Source: Chryseobacterium phocaeense (GTDB taxonomy: Bacteria > Bacteroidota > Bacteroidia > Flavobacteriales > Weeksellaceae). From it: a DNA stretch of 64,000 nt. Both the position numbers and the translations under genes were made by a program. Under the pieces are notes generated by a model. That model ran no database searches, was not told the origin of the DNA, and was given only the letters and a program-made list of their open reading frames with translations. This document shows, piece by piece, positions 25,886 to 33,987 of the stretch. The DNA lies in NCBI RefSeq assembly GCF_900169075.1, contig NZ_LT827015.1, positions 3,178,158 to 3,242,157 of the forward strand, in the 5' to 3' direction. Position 1 is the first letter of the stretch; each line of letters opens with the position of its first letter.

Positions 25886-27250
25886 TTGAAATCCATCAAA
25901 TTATTTTTTTTATTGAGTTGTGCCATGGTTTTTGGCCAGACTGCGGTTGATACCCCATCCCCTGTTTACAATTTTCCAAAGATAAAATCCAGCATCACGA
26001 TGCCTGTAACCATCCCGCTTTCAGAGATCAGCAATATGATCAATGCATCGGTAAAGGAGCTGGTATATCAGGATGATTCTTATACGGATAATAATAATGA
26101 CCAGTTTAAAGTGAAGGTATGGAAAACCCGCCCTATCCGTCTGGTAGGCGGAACCACCCAGAATCTCCTGATTGAGGTTCCTTTAAAAATATGGGCTGAG
26201 AAAGGAATCGGTACCCTTGGGGTATATTCCTATCAGAACACTACCTTTGAAACGGTCATGTCTTTTAACACAACACTAAGTTTTAAAAATAACTGGACCA
26301 TCGTTACTACCACACAGCCCAATGGTTTCAGATGGGTTACGAAACCGGTTCTGGATTACGGAAGAATACAGATTCCTATTACCTCCCTCGTAGAAAAAAG
26401 TCTTAGGGAACAGCAGGAAAAATTTGCTAAAACCATTGACCAGCAAATGGCTACCCAGCTGAATTTTCAGAAGTATGCGGTCATGGCGTGGAATGTTTTT
26501 TCACAACCTTTTAATATTTCGGAGGAATACAACACGTGGCTTAAAATCAGCCCGGTGGGTGTGAACATCACTCCTTTGAAATTCTACGGAAATGAAATCA
26601 CTACGAATATCGGAATGGATATTTATTCGGAAACCTTTACGGGGAGCAAACCGGCGGCCTCAGCCACAGTAAAATCCGTCAATAATTTCGCAGTGGTTCC
26701 GGTACTGGCGGATAAATTCCTTCTGCAGACCACTGCCAATGTTCCTTTTTCCGAAGCAACGAATATTGCCAGGAATATGTTTATGAATAAGGAATACGAT
26801 GTCCGCGGCTCTAAAGTAAAGATCAAAGACATCCGGGTATACGGAGCAGACGACAGGGTGATCATCGAAGCGGAAACGGAAGGCTATGTGAATGGAAAAG
26901 CCATTATTTCAGGAATTCCGGTGTATGACGAGACAAAAAAGAAAATTGTTCTGTCTGCCACTAAATTCAATTTAAAGACAGCCAATATCCTCCAGAAAAC
27001 TGCTACCCTTATTTTTAAAGGAAAAATTGTAAAAATGATCGAAGAGGAATACGGAATTCCGACTCAGGACCTGGAGCTGGCCTCGAAGAAAAGCATAGAG
27101 GAAGCTTTCAACAAAGAATATTACAAAGGCTTAAAAATGAACGGAAGAGTTTTCAACCTGAAGCCTGGCAGCGTTCTTCTCAACGAATATGGCATCACAG
27201 CAGTAATAGAAACCAACGCAACTTTAAAATTAACGCTTAACGGAATTTAA
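25886..27250 (+). CDS. DUF4403 family exported protein
   Basis: The protein is 454 aa from a TTG start at 25886; a later ATG would cut the signal peptide (KLFFLLSCAMVFG, ending about residue 18). It shows the DUF4403 layout: SSITMPVTIPLSEISNMINASV near the N-terminus, LIEVPLKIWAEKGIGTLGVYS, and repeated beta-rich halves with strands such as KVKIKDIRVYGADDRVIIEAETEGYVNGKA, reminiscent of SMP/BPI lipid-binding folds. It is probably a periplasmic or envelope lipid-associated protein, but this is inference. It follows folB by 30 nt and precedes an RDD-family gene. Confidence 0.8.
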   Translation: MKSIKLFFLLSCAMVFGQTAVDTPSPVYNFPKIKSSITMPVTIPLSEISNMINASVKELVYQDDSYTDNNNDQFKVKVWKTRPIRLVGGTTQNLLIEVPLKIWAEKGIGTLGVYSYQNTTFETVMSFNTTLSFKNNWTIVTTTQPNGFRWVTKPVLDYGRIQIPITSLVEKSLREQQEKFAKTIDQQMATQLNFQKYAVMAWNVFSQPFNISEEYNTWLKISPVGVNITPLKFYGNEITTNIGMDIYSETFTGSKPAASATVKSVNNFAVVPVLADKFLLQTTANVPFSEATNIARNMFMNKEYDVRGSKVKIKDIRVYGADDRVIIEAETEGYVNGKAIISGIPVYDETKKKIVLSATKFNLKTANILQKTATLIFKGKIVKMIEEEYGIPTQDLELASKKSIEEAFNKEYYKGLKMNGRVFNLKPGSVLLNEYGITAVIETNATLKLTLNGI

Positions 27251-27278
27251 ATTTATAAAAAACTAATAACTAAAATCA

Positions 27279-27767
27279 ATGAGACCGTATTTACAGATCG
27301 TCGACAGACATCGAGCTTCAAAAGGAACGAGGCTGGCAAATTATTTAATTGACCTTGTGGCCTTTTACATCGTATTTTTTATGATCCTTACTTTGCTTAT
27401 GATCATCAGTCCCGCTTACAGAGGCTGGGTTGCCAATAGCAGCGATATCACGCAAAGGCTGATGGGAATCACTTCTTACCTTTTATTTTGCTTTTTTATG
27501 GAAACCGTAACGGGTGGAAGAAGCCTTGGAAAACTGATCACTGGTACCAGAGTCATTATGACAGACGGGCAGAAACCTTCTGCGGGAAACTATTTTTTAA
27601 GAAATATTATCAGGGGAGTAATTCTGATTGATCAATTGTCTTTTCTGAGTGAAAACGGATTCCATGACAGCTGGAGCAATACCTGTGTTATAAAGATAAA
27701 AGATTATGAAGCTGAAAGACAGCTAAAAAGCGATATCAACAGCATCGGAACTAAAGAAATTGTATAA
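27279..27767 (+). CDS. RDD family membrane protein
   Basis: The protein is 162 aa. The RDD signature is seen near the N-terminus (RLANYLIDLVAFYIVFFMI, with Arg and Asp of the motif), followed by two more membrane helices, then GRSLGKLITGTRVI and FLRNIIRGVILIDQLSF in the conserved C-terminal helix region. Function is unknown; some RDD proteins are Na+/H+ antiporters. It is the last gene of the thr-folB-DUF4403 run. Confidence 0.85.
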   Translation: MRPYLQIVDRHRASKGTRLANYLIDLVAFYIVFFMILTLLMIISPAYRGWVANSSDITQRLMGITSYLLFCFFMETVTGGRSLGKLITGTRVIMTDGQKPSAGNYFLRNIIRGVILIDQLSFLSENGFHDSWSNTCVIKIKDYEAERQLKSDINSIGTKEIV

Positions 27768-27772
27768 AAAAC

Positions 27773-27803
27773 TTTGGTCCATAAAGAATTTTTGCTATAT
27801 TTG
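27773..27803 (+). promoter_or_regulatory. tRNA-Cys promoter
   Basis: TTTG at 27773-27776, exactly 19 bp, then TATATTTG at 27796-27803: a perfect Bacteroidetes promoter 23 nt upstream of the tRNA. Confidence 0.85.
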
Positions 27804-27826
27804 CACACCTCAAAAATGGTAAAAAT

Positions 27827-27900
27827 GGTACTTTGGCCGAGCGGCTAGGCAGTGGTCTGCAACACCATCTACAGCGGTTCGAATCCGCTAGGTACCTCCA
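27827..27900 (+). tRNA. tRNA-Cys (GCA)
   Basis: The cloverleaf can be drawn directly. The acceptor stem GGTACTT pairs with AGGTACC (one G-T). The anticodon loop CTGCAAC carries GCA and sits between GTGGT and ACCAT. The T arm is AGCGG/CCGCT around TTCGAAT. The discriminator is T at 27897 and the CCA tail is encoded (27898-27900). Confidence 0.95.
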
Positions 27901-27949
27901 AACCTTTCTATATAAAACTGAATTTCAGTGGACTATAGAAAGGTTTTTT
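27901..27949 (+). terminator. tRNA-Cys terminator
   Basis: The perfect 12-bp stem AACCTTTCTATA/TATAGAAAGGTT has an inner ACTGAA/TTCAGT hairpin and is followed by six T. It begins directly after the encoded CCA. Confidence 0.9.
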
Positions 27950-28153
27950 CTTTTATATCAATCATCTGAATATAAGCTGTAAGTTTGAGTGTAAAAATTT
28001 TATCAGCTACAGTTTAAAAATACCTACTGATCCTTATAAGCATATATCGTTTCATTTTTTATTTCTACTCCGGCAAAAAAATAAAAAAACAGATACCACG
28101 TCACAAAATTTCTCCCTGTTGTGGCATATTGCTTGTTACTGCATAAAACATAA
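27950..28153. other. Spacer without recognisable gene
   Basis: This AT-rich sequence between the tRNA terminator and the next small gene shows no ORF, repeat or clear promoter. Confidence 0.6.
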
Positions 28154-28411
28154 TTGGAAATAATAATGAAACCGAGTCAAGAAGCATTAAACAATAATGA
28201 GGTTACTGTAACGCTTGCGCTGTTGGATAAAGATTTACAAGAAATGATGATTCACTGCATGCAGTATCAATGGAAATTTGAAATGATCAGTTCACATAAT
28301 TTACAGCTGCATATTCCAAAAGATTCGGTCCATTTGCTTTTCTATTTAGGTCACAAAGTCCTGTCAGGCATTAATTTGACCGGAAAAGCAGGTGATCATA
28401 TGTTATATTAA
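28154..28411 (+). CDS. Small hypothetical protein, 85 aa
   Basis: The protein is 85 aa (81 aa if the second Met at 28166 is used), soluble, with a mixed helix and strand pattern and no signal peptide. I do not recognise a family. Support for it being real: coding-like composition through most of its length, and an intrinsic terminator 61 nt after the stop (28472-28499). It stands alone between tRNA-Cys and a minus-strand orphan gene. Confidence 0.5.
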   Translation: MEIIMKPSQEALNNNEVTVTLALLDKDLQEMMIHCMQYQWKFEMISSHNLQLHIPKDSVHLLFYLGHKVLSGINLTGKAGDHMLY

Positions 28412-28471
28412 CCCTAACCGACACACCAAATACTATTATATACTTTCTATTTTCAATTCAGTTCAGTTCAT

Positions 28472-28499
28472 AAAAGCCTTTCATAACGAGAGGCTTTTT
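28472..28499 (+). terminator. Terminator after 85-aa gene
   Basis: The AAAAGCCT..AGGCTTTT stem with extra TC/GA pairs inside is followed by TTT. Confidence 0.7.
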
Positions 28500-28576
28500 G
28501 ACGTTCATAATTCAGTTAATAATGAGTTGTTCTTTACTTACCTATCAAAGAAAGGTTTTATTTTCAGCATTAAAAA

Positions 28577-28599
28577 ACCTCCCGCAAAAGGCAAGAGGT
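28577..28599 (-). terminator. Terminator after 109-aa gene
   Basis: The ACCTC..GAGGT stem with an inner GC pair is followed on the minus strand by six T. It lies about 65 nt past the stop at 28665. Confidence 0.7.
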
Positions 28600-28664
28600 G
28601 AAAAGTGTAAATTTCAGAAATATGAATGTATTTAAGATTTTTAAATATAGCCAGTTTCTGAATC

Positions 28665-28994
28665 TTAAATTATGACTCTGATCATAAGGTTGCGTTTTCT
28701 ATTTTCACAATATTTTTGTGCTAAAAATTTCAGGATGGCCGCAATTTTAACCAGGTCATAATTAATCATTTCTCTATTCCCTTCTAGCACATTTTGCAAA
28801 AAAGCCCAATCATCTGCAAGGCTTCCCATGGTAAAATTCTCCGGTTTTTTATATGGATCGTACAATTCTTCATCCAAAATGTTCCAATACAAATCCTCAT
28901 CCAATATAAAGGTATCCTCTGTTGAAGTTTCCAGTTTATTCATTAAAATAAGAATAATTTTCTTCAGATCTTCTTTTTGAATCTTAGTATTCAT
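28665..28994 (-). CDS. Small acidic hypothetical protein, 109 aa
   Basis: The protein is 109 aa, acidic through the middle (EDTFILDEDLYWNILDEELYDPYKK), predicted largely helical, with a basic C-terminal tail. No signal peptide or membrane segment is seen. Size and acidity resemble immunity-type proteins, but I recognise no family and no toxin gene is adjacent. It has its own terminator and is probably monocistronic. Confidence 0.6.
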   Translation of the reverse strand: MNTKIQKEDLKKIILILMNKLETSTEDTFILDEDLYWNILDEELYDPYKKPENFTMGSLADDWAFLQNVLEGNREMINYDLVKIAAILKFLAQKYCENRKRNLMIRVII

Positions 28995-29849
28995 TGCGTT
29001 AACATTGATTGATAATTTTACGAATTAAAGTTTTGCAAAAAAAAATCCCCAGATTGCTCTGAGGATAAAAACTAATAACCATGAAAACTCAAATTAAACA
29101 TGAGTTGCTTCATATATTGAAAAATCGTGCCAAAGTTGTTTTGAATTAAAATACTTTTTCATATTTTTTCTAATCGTTTATTTATCAGACGATTCGAACA
29201 ACAAGACTGGTTCTATCTTAAAAACAGAAAACTTCCCCGATAAAAGGGAAGCTTAAGTATGATAATAAATGATGAAAACTTATGATATTCTGGTCCAATT
29301 TCAAATTTAAAATAATGCATTATTTAGTCTTATGATCAGGATCATATATCCGGCTGTTCTTTTCATCTATATTTGAATATACTTACAACACACCAAGAAA
29401 TGTAATTGTTACAGGATACTTTTTTTAGCCATATACTTTTTTGACTCTCCTTTCACGGAGAGTTTTATTTTTTACAGGATTTATTAAAATTCAAATATCA
29501 AGACAAAAAAAGCCCCCATAATGGAGGCCTCAAAAACACAAATGATGAAAAAAAAATTTTTATAATTTATAAATAATTATCTATCGTTTAATCTTGAACC
29601 CAAATTTAATCCCTTTCAGGCTACCATTTTATGCTTGCAGTCATAAAGTTCATTTTTTGTTATCAAATCAATATACTGGTGAACATTTATCACTTTAAAT
29701 ATTTACATTAATAAAATATTTAAAATAAAAATTACTCAACATAATGGTTAATTATATGAAAAATTAATCACATATCCTATGATCTATGTTAAATTTTCTC
29801 AATGTTTTATTGCTTAGTTTTATTCACTACTAATTTAATTCAATAAACC
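28995..29849. other. 855-base spacer with repeated hairpins
   Basis: There is no gene of normal size. It contains three hairpins preceded by A-rich DNA and followed by tiny ATG frames (29046-29065, 29232-29251, 29512-29528), one TATATTTG box (29368-29375) with a downstream plus-strand terminator (29444-29473), and otherwise very AT-rich DNA. The last 300 bases before the glycosyltransferase show nothing I can name. Confidence 0.6.
29380..29473 (+). ncRNA. Candidate small RNA of about 95 nt
   Basis: A consensus -7 box TATATTTG at 29368-29375 is followed by no useful ORF (the first ATG is directly followed by TAA) and by a strong terminator, stem ACTCTCC/GGAGAGT at 29444-29463 plus a T-rich tail. 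A matching -33 element is not visible, so the promoter is uncertain. Confidence 0.3.
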
Positions 29850-30677
29850 GTGATCAAATTCTCTATTCTTGTAGCCCACTACAATAATGGTAAATACTTC
29901 AGAGATTGCTATAACTCACTGATTGCCCAGACTTATGAAAACTGGGAGGTCATTATTGTTGATGATGCATCTACAGATAATTCTTTGGAAATAATAGAGG
30001 ATATTATTAAGAATGACTCACGGTTCAGGCTGTACAGGAATGCCACAAATCAAGGCTGCGGCTATACAAAAAGAGAATGCATGAAATATGCAGAAGGAGA
30101 ACTGTGTGCTTATCTGGATCCTGATGACGCCCTGTATACGGATACCCTGAAAAAAATGACTGAAGAATTTGCTAAAAACGATATTGCAGCTGCCTATTCT
30201 CAGATGATGCTCTGCAATGAAAACCTGACTCCGGAAAAAGTTTTTGCAAGTACTAAGCAGATCTGTAACAACAGGTATTTTTTCAACTGCCCTACCCAGT
30301 TTGCACATTTCTTCACCTTTAAAAAAGAAACTTATCTGAAAACTTCCGGCATCAATCCCAATCTGAAAAGTGCTGTAGACCAGGATCTCTACCTGAAGAT
30401 CCTGGAGCATGGCAGCGTAAAATATATTAAAGAACCTCTTTACTTATATCGTCTGCATTCTAACGGAATTTCACAGCACTCTTCCAAACAGGGAGCCAAA
30501 GAATCTTTTGCCCGCGTAATTCATGATACCATGAAAAGACGGGGGATTACAAAAATAAACAACAGAACAGTCCCGGAAGAATACACCAGCCCTTACGAAA
30601 TCTATGAGCTCCTGAATTACCAGACTCAAAAACTTCACAGGATCATTAATAAAGTAAAAGTAACATTCAATATTTAA
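29850..30677 (+). CDS. Glycosyltransferase family 2 protein
   Basis: The protein is 275 aa from a GTG start. It has a GT-A fold N-terminus: FSILVAHYNNGKYFRDCYNSLIAQTYENWEVIIVDDASTDNS, followed by the metal-binding AYLDPDDAL (DxD-like) near residue 91. No membrane anchor is present, so it probably works at the cytoplasmic face on an activated sugar for a surface glycan. It is an isolated gene, not in a polysaccharide cluster. The end of the ORF carries a 15-bp tandem duplication spanning the stop codon. Confidence 0.88.
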   Translation: MIKFSILVAHYNNGKYFRDCYNSLIAQTYENWEVIIVDDASTDNSLEIIEDIIKNDSRFRLYRNATNQGCGYTKRECMKYAEGELCAYLDPDDALYTDTLKKMTEEFAKNDIAAAYSQMMLCNENLTPEKVFASTKQICNNRYFFNCPTQFAHFFTFKKETYLKTSGINPNLKSAVDQDLYLKILEHGSVKYIKEPLYLYRLHSNGISQHSSKQGAKESFARVIHDTMKRRGITKINNRTVPEEYTSPYEIYELLNYQTQKLHRIINKVKVTFNI

Positions 30678-30693
30678 CATTCAATATTTAATA

Positions 30694-30722
30694 AAGGCTT
30701 CTCAGAAATGGGAAGCTTTTCC
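30694..30722 (+). terminator. Terminator of the glycosyltransferase gene
   Basis: The GCTTC..GAAGC hairpin within AAAGGCTTC...GAAGCTTTT is followed by T-rich DNA. Confidence 0.65.
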
Positions 30723-30745
30723 TTTTCAACTTAAGAAATAAAAAC

Positions 30746-31003
30746 GGCCTCTGGTAAGGAGGCCTAAAAACACAAATGATGAAAAAATCTATTTAGAAAA
30801 ATCCAAACAGAATCTCGTAGACAATACTGTCCTAATATTTTTCCGGTTTTAATAAGAATGATAGATTCTTAAACCAGTTTCTTTCATTTTATATTTTAAA
30901 TTTAACACAAATTTCCACGCGATGTAAATACAATCTACGAACTGCTAAATTCATATAAAAATTGAGTTGAAATTGATGACATCAACGCTAAATCATGTCA
31001 CAA
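30746..31003. other. Spacer with GGCCTC/GAGGCC hairpin module
   Basis: The perfect six-bp stem GGCCTC/GAGGCC at 30746-30764 is followed by ACACAAATGATGAAAAAA (30770-30787), which is also found at 29536-29553. The following frame stops after six codons. The rest up to the lipoprotein gene shows no feature. The hairpin could alternatively terminate that minus-strand gene, although it lies about 240 nt past its stop. Confidence 0.5.
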
Positions 31004-31453
31004 CTATTCAGCCCAGGTTACCGGAATGTATACCGTAACATAGCCATCCGCATCTACCTGGGCATCAGATACGGTTCCTGTCACAGATCCGTAGCCAGTC
31101 CAGCCTCCCTGACCCTGCATTGCAGAAAACGTATAATCACCGGCCGGAATTCCGTCATAATACCCCGGAAGAGTCTGAAATCCACCTCCATAATACGTGT
31201 CATATACCTCTCCTGTCACTGTATTCTCAGCCAGAAAGCTTCCTACGTCGTGATTTCCTGAAAGAGTTTTGGTCCCATCTAAAGAAATAAGCCCGAATCT
31301 CAGTTTATAGGTTTTTGTCTTTAAAGCTTCTTTGGAAGAATCAGATTTTGTCTGTGTCTGGGCGTCCGCCATCATCTCATCATGAGAAGAGCATGAAACA
31401 GCAGCGGCCAGAAAAATTGCCGAAGCCATTGTTTTTAAAATTGATATTTTCAT
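31004..31453 (-). CDS. Hypothetical lipoprotein
   Basis: The protein is about 149 aa from the Met at 31453. The signal MKISILKTMASAIFLAAAVSC places the lipidated Cys at residue 21; the frame continues to 31492 but that extension lacks a reason. The mature part is a small all-beta domain rich in Gly, Tyr and Thr (LPGYYDGIPAGDYTFSAMQG), resembling carbohydrate-binding or transthyretin-like exported domains. I do not recognise the family. It is monocistronic. Confidence 0.7.
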   Translation of the reverse strand: MKISILKTMASAIFLAAAVSCSSHDEMMADAQTQTKSDSSKEALKTKTYKLRFGLISLDGTKTLSGNHDVGSFLAENTVTGEVYDTYYGGGFQTLPGYYDGIPAGDYTFSAMQGQGGWTGYGSVTGTVSDAQVDADGYVTVYIPVTWAE

Positions 31454-31699
31454 AAGAATGTAATTTTGGTATTTCAAAAGTAACCAATTCATATGAACTG
31501 TATAAAAATCATAAATTAACTCAAAATTACATTACATCCCCATCAATAAGCGGCTTCAGTTATTCCTTATCTTCCATCTAAAAGGAAGTTTAACTTCATA
31601 TTCATTATTTTAACGTTTCTTAACTTAATTTTGGCTTCATAATTGAAAATACATAGAAAGTTGCCGCCGTTTTGGCTTAGACTTATTAAAATTTGAATT

Positions 31700-32251
31700 A
31701 TGAGAAAGATAGTATTAGCAGGTTTTTTATCAGTCTTTTTAATGACTGCCTGCAAAAAAGACGACAGGACAGCTGAAAAATCTTTAGAACAGCAAAAGCT
31801 TGAATTTCAGGCAAGACAGCTTGATATAGAAAAACAAAAACTGGCTATTGAGAAAGAAAGAATAGTATATGAGGCCCAGAAAAAAGCAGACAGCATTGCA
31901 GAAAGCAAATCCAAAGCAACGGCTGCAGCCAATTCAAAACCTCAGATCATAAGAGAAACAAAAACAGTATACAGAGACAGAGGATCCAACTCTAATTCAG
32001 GAGGCGGAACTTATGCAAATAACGGAAACAGCTCTTCACAGGGAACAACCGCACAACAGAAGAAAGGATGGAGTAAGGCCGCTAAGGGAACTGCCATTGG
32101 TGCCGTGGGTGGTGCTGCATTAGGAGCTATTGTTGCTAAGAAAAACAGAGGTCTTGGCGCCGTGATTGGTGGTGTAGTAGGTGGTGCAACCGGTTATACG
32201 ATCGGTAGAGCAGGAGACAGAAAAGATGGAAGAGTTCAGCCGCGTAATTAA
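31700..32251 (+). CDS. Lipoprotein with coiled coil and glycine zipper
   Basis: The protein is 183 aa. The lipoprotein signal ends LMTAC (Cys 18). Residues about 28-70 are a charged coiled coil (LEQQKLEFQARQLDIEKQKLAIEKERIVYE), then a Ser/Asn/Gly linker, then a hydrophobic glycine zipper (GTAIGAVGGAALGAIVAKK, GLGAVIGGVVGGATGYTIG) of the YMGG/Gly-zipper type found in envelope stress proteins. The likely location is the periplasmic side of the envelope with the zipper inserted in membrane. Specific function is unknown. Confidence 0.8.
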   Translation: MRKIVLAGFLSVFLMTACKKDDRTAEKSLEQQKLEFQARQLDIEKQKLAIEKERIVYEAQKKADSIAESKSKATAAANSKPQIIRETKTVYRDRGSNSNSGGGTYANNGNSSSQGTTAQQKKGWSKAAKGTAIGAVGGAALGAIVAKKNRGLGAVIGGVVGGATGYTIGRAGDRKDGRVQPRN

Positions 32252-32270
32252 TATTTTCACGATACCATTT

Positions 32271-32302
32271 AAAGATTGCTTATTTTTAGGCAATCTTTTT
32301 TT
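32271..32302 (+). terminator. Strong terminator overlapping the next gene's 5' frame
   Basis: The perfect 9-bp stem AAAGATTGC/GCAATCTTT is followed by a T-run that runs straight into the ATG at 32303. This argues against a start at 32276 for the next gene. Confidence 0.9.
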
Positions 32303-33937
32303 ATGATATTACTTCTGTTTTCCTCGGCCCTTATTCTATCAGTTCTTGCCGGCTGGGGAAAGATCATGGAAAAATATACCGGGAACTTTTTGTCTTGCGG
32401 GATTTCAGGAAATATCCTGACCGGGATATTAGGACTCAGCTTGATCTGGACGGTTCTGGCATTTTTTATCCCTCTTGATTTATATGCAGAAATCCCTGTG
32501 ATTCTCACCGGAATTTTCTTCTTTTTCAAAGAAAGGTTATACCATGAATTTAGTCGTTTTTCAAAAAAAGAAGCTATTTTAATAAGCGGTATTTCCGTGA
32601 TTATTATATTCAGCAGTTCTTTTTATCCCTTTATTTTAGATCATTTCGGATATTATGTTCCTACGATTAAGTGGCTTACAGAGTATGGTCTGGTGAGAGG
32701 CATTTCCAACCTTGACCTTACTCTGGGGCAAATGTCGGTATGGCATATTTTTCAGGCAGGATTTTCCAATTTTTCAGATCCGTTTCTAAGGATTAATGCT
32801 ATTCTTCTTATTATATATACGTTGTATATTTTTGAACGGAAAAGCTGGATCCAGGTGTGCTTTATTCCGGTGCTTCTGCTTTTTTCACAGTCACCAAGCC
32901 CTGACCTTCCGGTGATCACATTCTCACTGATTATTTTAAATGAAATTTTATCCCGAAATAAAAATATACCGCTCCTGTTTGCCTATTCTGTTTTTGTTTT
33001 TTCAATAAAACCTACTATGATCTGGCTTCCGTTACTGGGAGTTCTTTGCTCCGCTTTTCACTATAAAACCAGTTTTAAGACTATGATATTTGGAGGAATT
33101 ATTCTTCTGCTTTTTATCATTAAAAATATCTGGACATTCGGATACCCGATTTTTCCAGTTGCTGTGGCTGATTTTGGGTTCAGCTGGAGACCAAATTCTG
33201 AAGTACTGAAAATTTCGTCGGAATATGCCGTTCAGAAAACCTATGATATGCAGTACAGCTACGAAGAAATTCAAAAGTTTTCTACTTATGATAGTGTGAA
33301 AAACTGGCTGACCCTCGAAGGAATTAAATCCAAGATCAATATCCTCTTCATTATAAGTCTGGTGGGATTGGCTGTTTTCGCCTTCATTAAAAAGAAAAAG
33401 ATCATAACGCTGGTCTTTATTTCCATAGCCGTTAAAAGCATACTCGTTCTGGGCTTTTCAGCACAATACCGTTTTTTTATTGATGTGTTTTTTGTGTTAA
33501 TTTTTATTTTATTGATTCACTTTAGCCAAAAGAAATCACTTGCCGTTTTTTCCGTTTTAAGCTTAGCCGTAATTGGAATTTTAAGTTTCCCTGGCTTTAT
33601 ACAGAAATACATTCCAAGTTTCAGGCCCGGAAGTTTTATGACCGGATTAAAGAAAGAACAGCTGTGCCAACCTTCGGCCTATCATTACAATAAGTTTGAT
33701 ACCTTCCAAACCGGAAATTTAAAATTCAATATATCAAAAGATTATCCTTTTAATTTTGACACTCCCCTTCCTGCCATTTCATCAGGATATGTTCTGGACG
33801 ATATACAATCAGGAATTTTCCCGCAGTATGTGGATGAAAAAAACATCAGAAAAGGATTTATGTGGAGAAAACTTACTCCCCGGGAAGAAACGGAAACCGA
33901 ACACATTATCAATACCATCAAAAACACTGATAAATAG
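32303..33937 (+). CDS. Polytopic membrane protein, LIC_10190-like
   Basis: The protein is about 544 aa with around 12 hydrophobic helices and a C-terminal soluble tail of about 110 residues. The first part (LAGWGKIMEKYTG, then GLSLIWTVLAFF) and the YGLVRGISNLDLTLGQMSVWHIFQAGFSN segment resemble the LIC_10190-type membrane proteins found in Bacteroidetes and Leptospira, which look like GT-C glycosyltransferases. An acidic loop residue in LDHFGYYVP supports that idea only weakly. The start at 32303 is preferred because an earlier one lies inside a terminator. Confidence 0.7.
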   Translation: MILLLFSSALILSVLAGWGKIMEKYTGNFLSCGISGNILTGILGLSLIWTVLAFFIPLDLYAEIPVILTGIFFFFKERLYHEFSRFSKKEAILISGISVIIIFSSSFYPFILDHFGYYVPTIKWLTEYGLVRGISNLDLTLGQMSVWHIFQAGFSNFSDPFLRINAILLIIYTLYIFERKSWIQVCFIPVLLLFSQSPSPDLPVITFSLIILNEILSRNKNIPLLFAYSVFVFSIKPTMIWLPLLGVLCSAFHYKTSFKTMIFGGIILLLFIIKNIWTFGYPIFPVAVADFGFSWRPNSEVLKISSEYAVQKTYDMQYSYEEIQKFSTYDSVKNWLTLEGIKSKINILFIISLVGLAVFAFIKKKKIITLVFISIAVKSILVLGFSAQYRFFIDVFFVLIFILLIHFSQKKSLAVFSVLSLAVIGILSFPGFIQKYIPSFRPGSFMTGLKKEQLCQPSAYHYNKFDTFQTGNLKFNISKDYPFNFDTPLPAISSGYVLDDIQSGIFPQYVDEKNIRKGFMWRKLTPREETETEHIINTIKNTDK

Positions 33938-33975
33938 AACAAATCCCAAAACTTTATTATCTGGAGAAAAATAGG

Positions 33976-33983
33976 TAATTTTG
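33976..33983 (+). promoter_or_regulatory. aroC promoter -7 element, near-leaderless
   Basis: TAATTTTG matches TAnnTTTG and ends only 4 nt before the ATG at 33988, so the mRNA would begin at or within a few nucleotides of the start codon. No good -33 partner is seen. Confidence 0.55.
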
Positions 33984-33987
33984 TACT

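Noticed and set aside
28392..28601. 69-aa ORF overlapping the end of the 85-aa gene
   Set aside because: It runs through two terminator hairpins and has non-coding-like composition.
27827..28994. Genomic island inserted at tRNA-Cys
   Set aside because: No integrase, no repeat of the tRNA 3' end further downstream, and the tRNA terminator is intact.
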